6,728 bases of DNA from Gammaproteobacteria bacterium (lineage in GTDB: Bacteria; Pseudomonadota; Gammaproteobacteria; HK1): contig JAGRHX010000772.1 in assembly GCA_020444775.1 (NCBI GenBank), forward strand, positions 1 through 6,728, given 5' to 3'. Numbering within the stretch: the stretch's first letter is position 1; each line of letters begins with the position of its first letter. Below the pieces are notes generated by a model that made no database searches, was not told where the DNA came from, and saw only the letters and a program-made list of their open reading frames with translations. Below, in pieces: positions 5,924 to 6,728 of the stretch. Made by a program: the position numbers and the translations under genes.

Positions 5924-6277
5924 ATGTCAAGCGGATCGATACAGCGCTGGCAGGGCAGTGCCCGTGGCCGTTGCCGGGCAACCGCATTCAAGGATCTGGT
6001 GTTCACGGTGGCGACGGCGGAGGGCGCCAACGTCGCCGAGCAGACTCGTCGAGCCTTGCAGGCGCTCGACACCAATCTGGCGGACGCCGGGAGTGCACGC
6101 GATCGCTTGCTCTCGGCCACCGTCTATCTGAGCGATATCGGTGACAAGGCCGCGATGGACGAGGTCTGGTGCGAGTGGGCGGGGGACGCGGGTGAGTGGC
6201 CCCAGCGTGCGTGTGTGCAGGCCGCGCTGGCGCCTGGAACCCTGGTCGAGATCACGGTGATCGCCGCGCGCGACTGA
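5924..6277 (+). CDS. RidA-family (YjgF/YER057c/UK114) protein, Rid6/Rid7- or YoaB-like
   Basis: A 117-aa protein of the RidA superfamily. Recognisable parts are DLVFTVATAEG (24-34), where canonical RidA has a strand ending in SGQ, AEQTRRALQALDTNLADAGSARDRLLSATVYLSDI (38-72, the AQT helix and the following strand), MDEVWCEWAG (78-87) and WPQRACVQAALAPGTLVEITVIAA (92-115). Arg95 and Glu109 are the conserved Arg and Glu of the active cleft; in RidA the Arg binds the carboxylate of 2-iminoacids or 2-aminoacrylate. Family members are trimers that hydrolyse enamines and imines, and some serve in catabolic pathways (RutC; 2-aminomuconate deaminases). The Pro-Tyr-Ser segment of canonical RidA is absent; Arg-Ala-Thr-Ala takes that region, typical of other Rid subfamilies. 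It is the last gene of the right arm. Deaminase activity on a pathway intermediate is inference. Confidence 0.86.
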   Translation: MSSGSIQRWQGSARGRCRATAFKDLVFTVATAEGANVAEQTRRALQALDTNLADAGSARDRLLSATVYLSDIGDKAAMDEVWCEWAGDAGEWPQRACVQAALAPGTLVEITVIAARD

Positions 6278-6291
6278 GCGGTGCGGATGGG

Positions 6292-6326
6292 GCGCGGGCA
6301 CGAGGCCGTCGGTTTCGTGCCCGCGC
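6292..6326. terminator. Long hairpin between convergent genes, probable bidirectional terminator
   Basis: GCGCGGGCACGA (6292-6303) pairs perfectly over 12 bases with TCGTGCCCGCGC (6315-6326). The 11-base centre can pair further (GGCC with GGTT, including two G-T wobbles) around a three-base loop. It lies 14 bases past the RidA-family stop and 31 bases past the FAH-family stop read from the other side. A T-run is missing on both strands, common in very GC-rich genomes. Its position between convergent genes supports termination. Confidence 0.55.
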
Positions 6327-6357
6327 GCCGGCTCGGCAGGCTTGCCCGGGATGGCCC

Positions 6358-6728
6358 TCAGCTGCCCGGCGCGAACCGCCCGGTCAGCTGTGGTGTGGGC
6401 GTGTCGTGCCCCGCCTCCTGACGCTGCAGACGGGTCTCGCGGGCCCAGGTGCGCTTCAGATCGTCACGAATGTTGATGCGCAGCCGTCCCAGGCCCTGCA
6501 CCTCGAGCTCGACCCGGTCACCGTCCATGAACGGGTTCAGACCACGATGATTGGTGCCGGTGGCCAGCAGGTCACCCGGCTGCAAGGTGTGAATGGAGGT
6601 CACCCATTCGACGCAGCGGCTGATGGGGTGGGCCATGTCACTGGTGTCGAAGTCCTGCATCAGCGTGCCGTTCACCCACAACTTGACCGGCAGGGACTGC
6701 GGATCCGGCACCTCGTCGGCGGTGACCA
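6358..6728 (-). CDS. Fumarylacetoacetate hydrolase (FAH)-family protein, C-terminal part (runs off the right edge)
   Basis: Partial gene: about 122 codons are visible and the N terminus lies beyond the window. The frame stays open across the edge, so the GTG at 6711 is an internal Val, not a start. VTADEVPDPQSLPVKLWVNG is the typical FAH-domain segment, followed by TSDMAHPISRCVEWVTSIHTLQPGDLLATGTNHRG, the conserved core helix, the Gly-Asp turn and the TGT substrate loop, and then DGDRVELEVQGLGRLRINI, the closing strands. The metal ligands (Glu-x-Glu and Asp) lie upstream and cannot be checked. The family hydrolyses or decarboxylates acylpyruvates, oxaloacetate and ring-cleavage products. The tail after the fold (from DDLKRTWARET to FAPGS) is about 40 residues, polar and basic, longer than in many relatives. 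It is convergent with the RidA-family gene, 80 bases apart, so it is not in the same transcript. Specific activity is unknown. Confidence 0.9.
   Translation of the reverse strand, partial: VTADEVPDPQSLPVKLWVNGTLMQDFDTSDMAHPISRCVEWVTSIHTLQPGDLLATGTNHRGLNPFMDGDRVELEVQGLGRLRINIRDDLKRTWARETRLQRQEAGHDTPTPQLTGRFAPGS

Noticed and set aside
5140..6144. 334-codon open frame on the plus strand overlapping the LLM and RidA genes
   Set aside because: It is out of frame with both real genes, has a composition typical of frame-shifted GC-rich DNA and contains no family motif.

Overview
This is a GC-rich, tightly packed bacterial window, by eye about two-thirds G+C with strong G/C preference at third codon positions. 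The gene families and Shine-Dalgarno sites fit an environmental proteobacterium, perhaps a gammaproteobacterial degrader of organic compounds. That assignment is inference; no rRNA or marker gene is present. I see no tRNA, CRISPR array, insertion sequence or phage gene.

Layout: a divergent intergenic region (about 1874-2172) separates two gene arms. The left arm runs on the minus strand: a kappa-class GST / 2-hydroxychromene-2-carboxylate isomerase-like protein (1873-1262), an LLM-class flavin/F420-type oxidoreductase (1238-390), and the N-terminal 104 codons of a GMC-family FAD oxidoreductase that leaves the window at position 1. The right arm runs on the plus strand: an M19 (renal dipeptidase-like) protein (2173-3183), a 222-aa protein with an EthD-like ferredoxin fold (3289-3957), a metallo-beta-lactamase-fold hydrolase (4046-4933), a second LLM-class oxidoreductase (5024-5851) and a RidA-family protein (5924-6277). 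A convergent minus-strand gene for the C-terminal part of a fumarylacetoacetate-hydrolase-family protein enters from the right edge and stops at 6358. A long inverted repeat lies between it and the RidA gene.

The gene set reads as a catabolic locus: flavin oxidoreductases (two LLM, one GMC), a glutathione-type isomerase, three hydrolase-fold proteins (M19, MBL, FAH), a small alpha/beta-barrel protein and an imine/enamine deaminase. No substrate can be named from the sequence, and I do not recognise the arrangement as a described pathway.

The most unusual point is the M19 protein. Three ligands of the canonical binuclear zinc site appear to be missing (His-x-Asp becomes Leu-x-Ile, and the bridging Glu is absent), while the second-site histidines, the Arg and the catalytic Asp remain. 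It is therefore probably not an ordinary dipeptidase. Other points are the adjacent LLM and RidA genes, which recall RutA/RutC of pyrimidine catabolism, and GC-rich hairpins at several gene boundaries.
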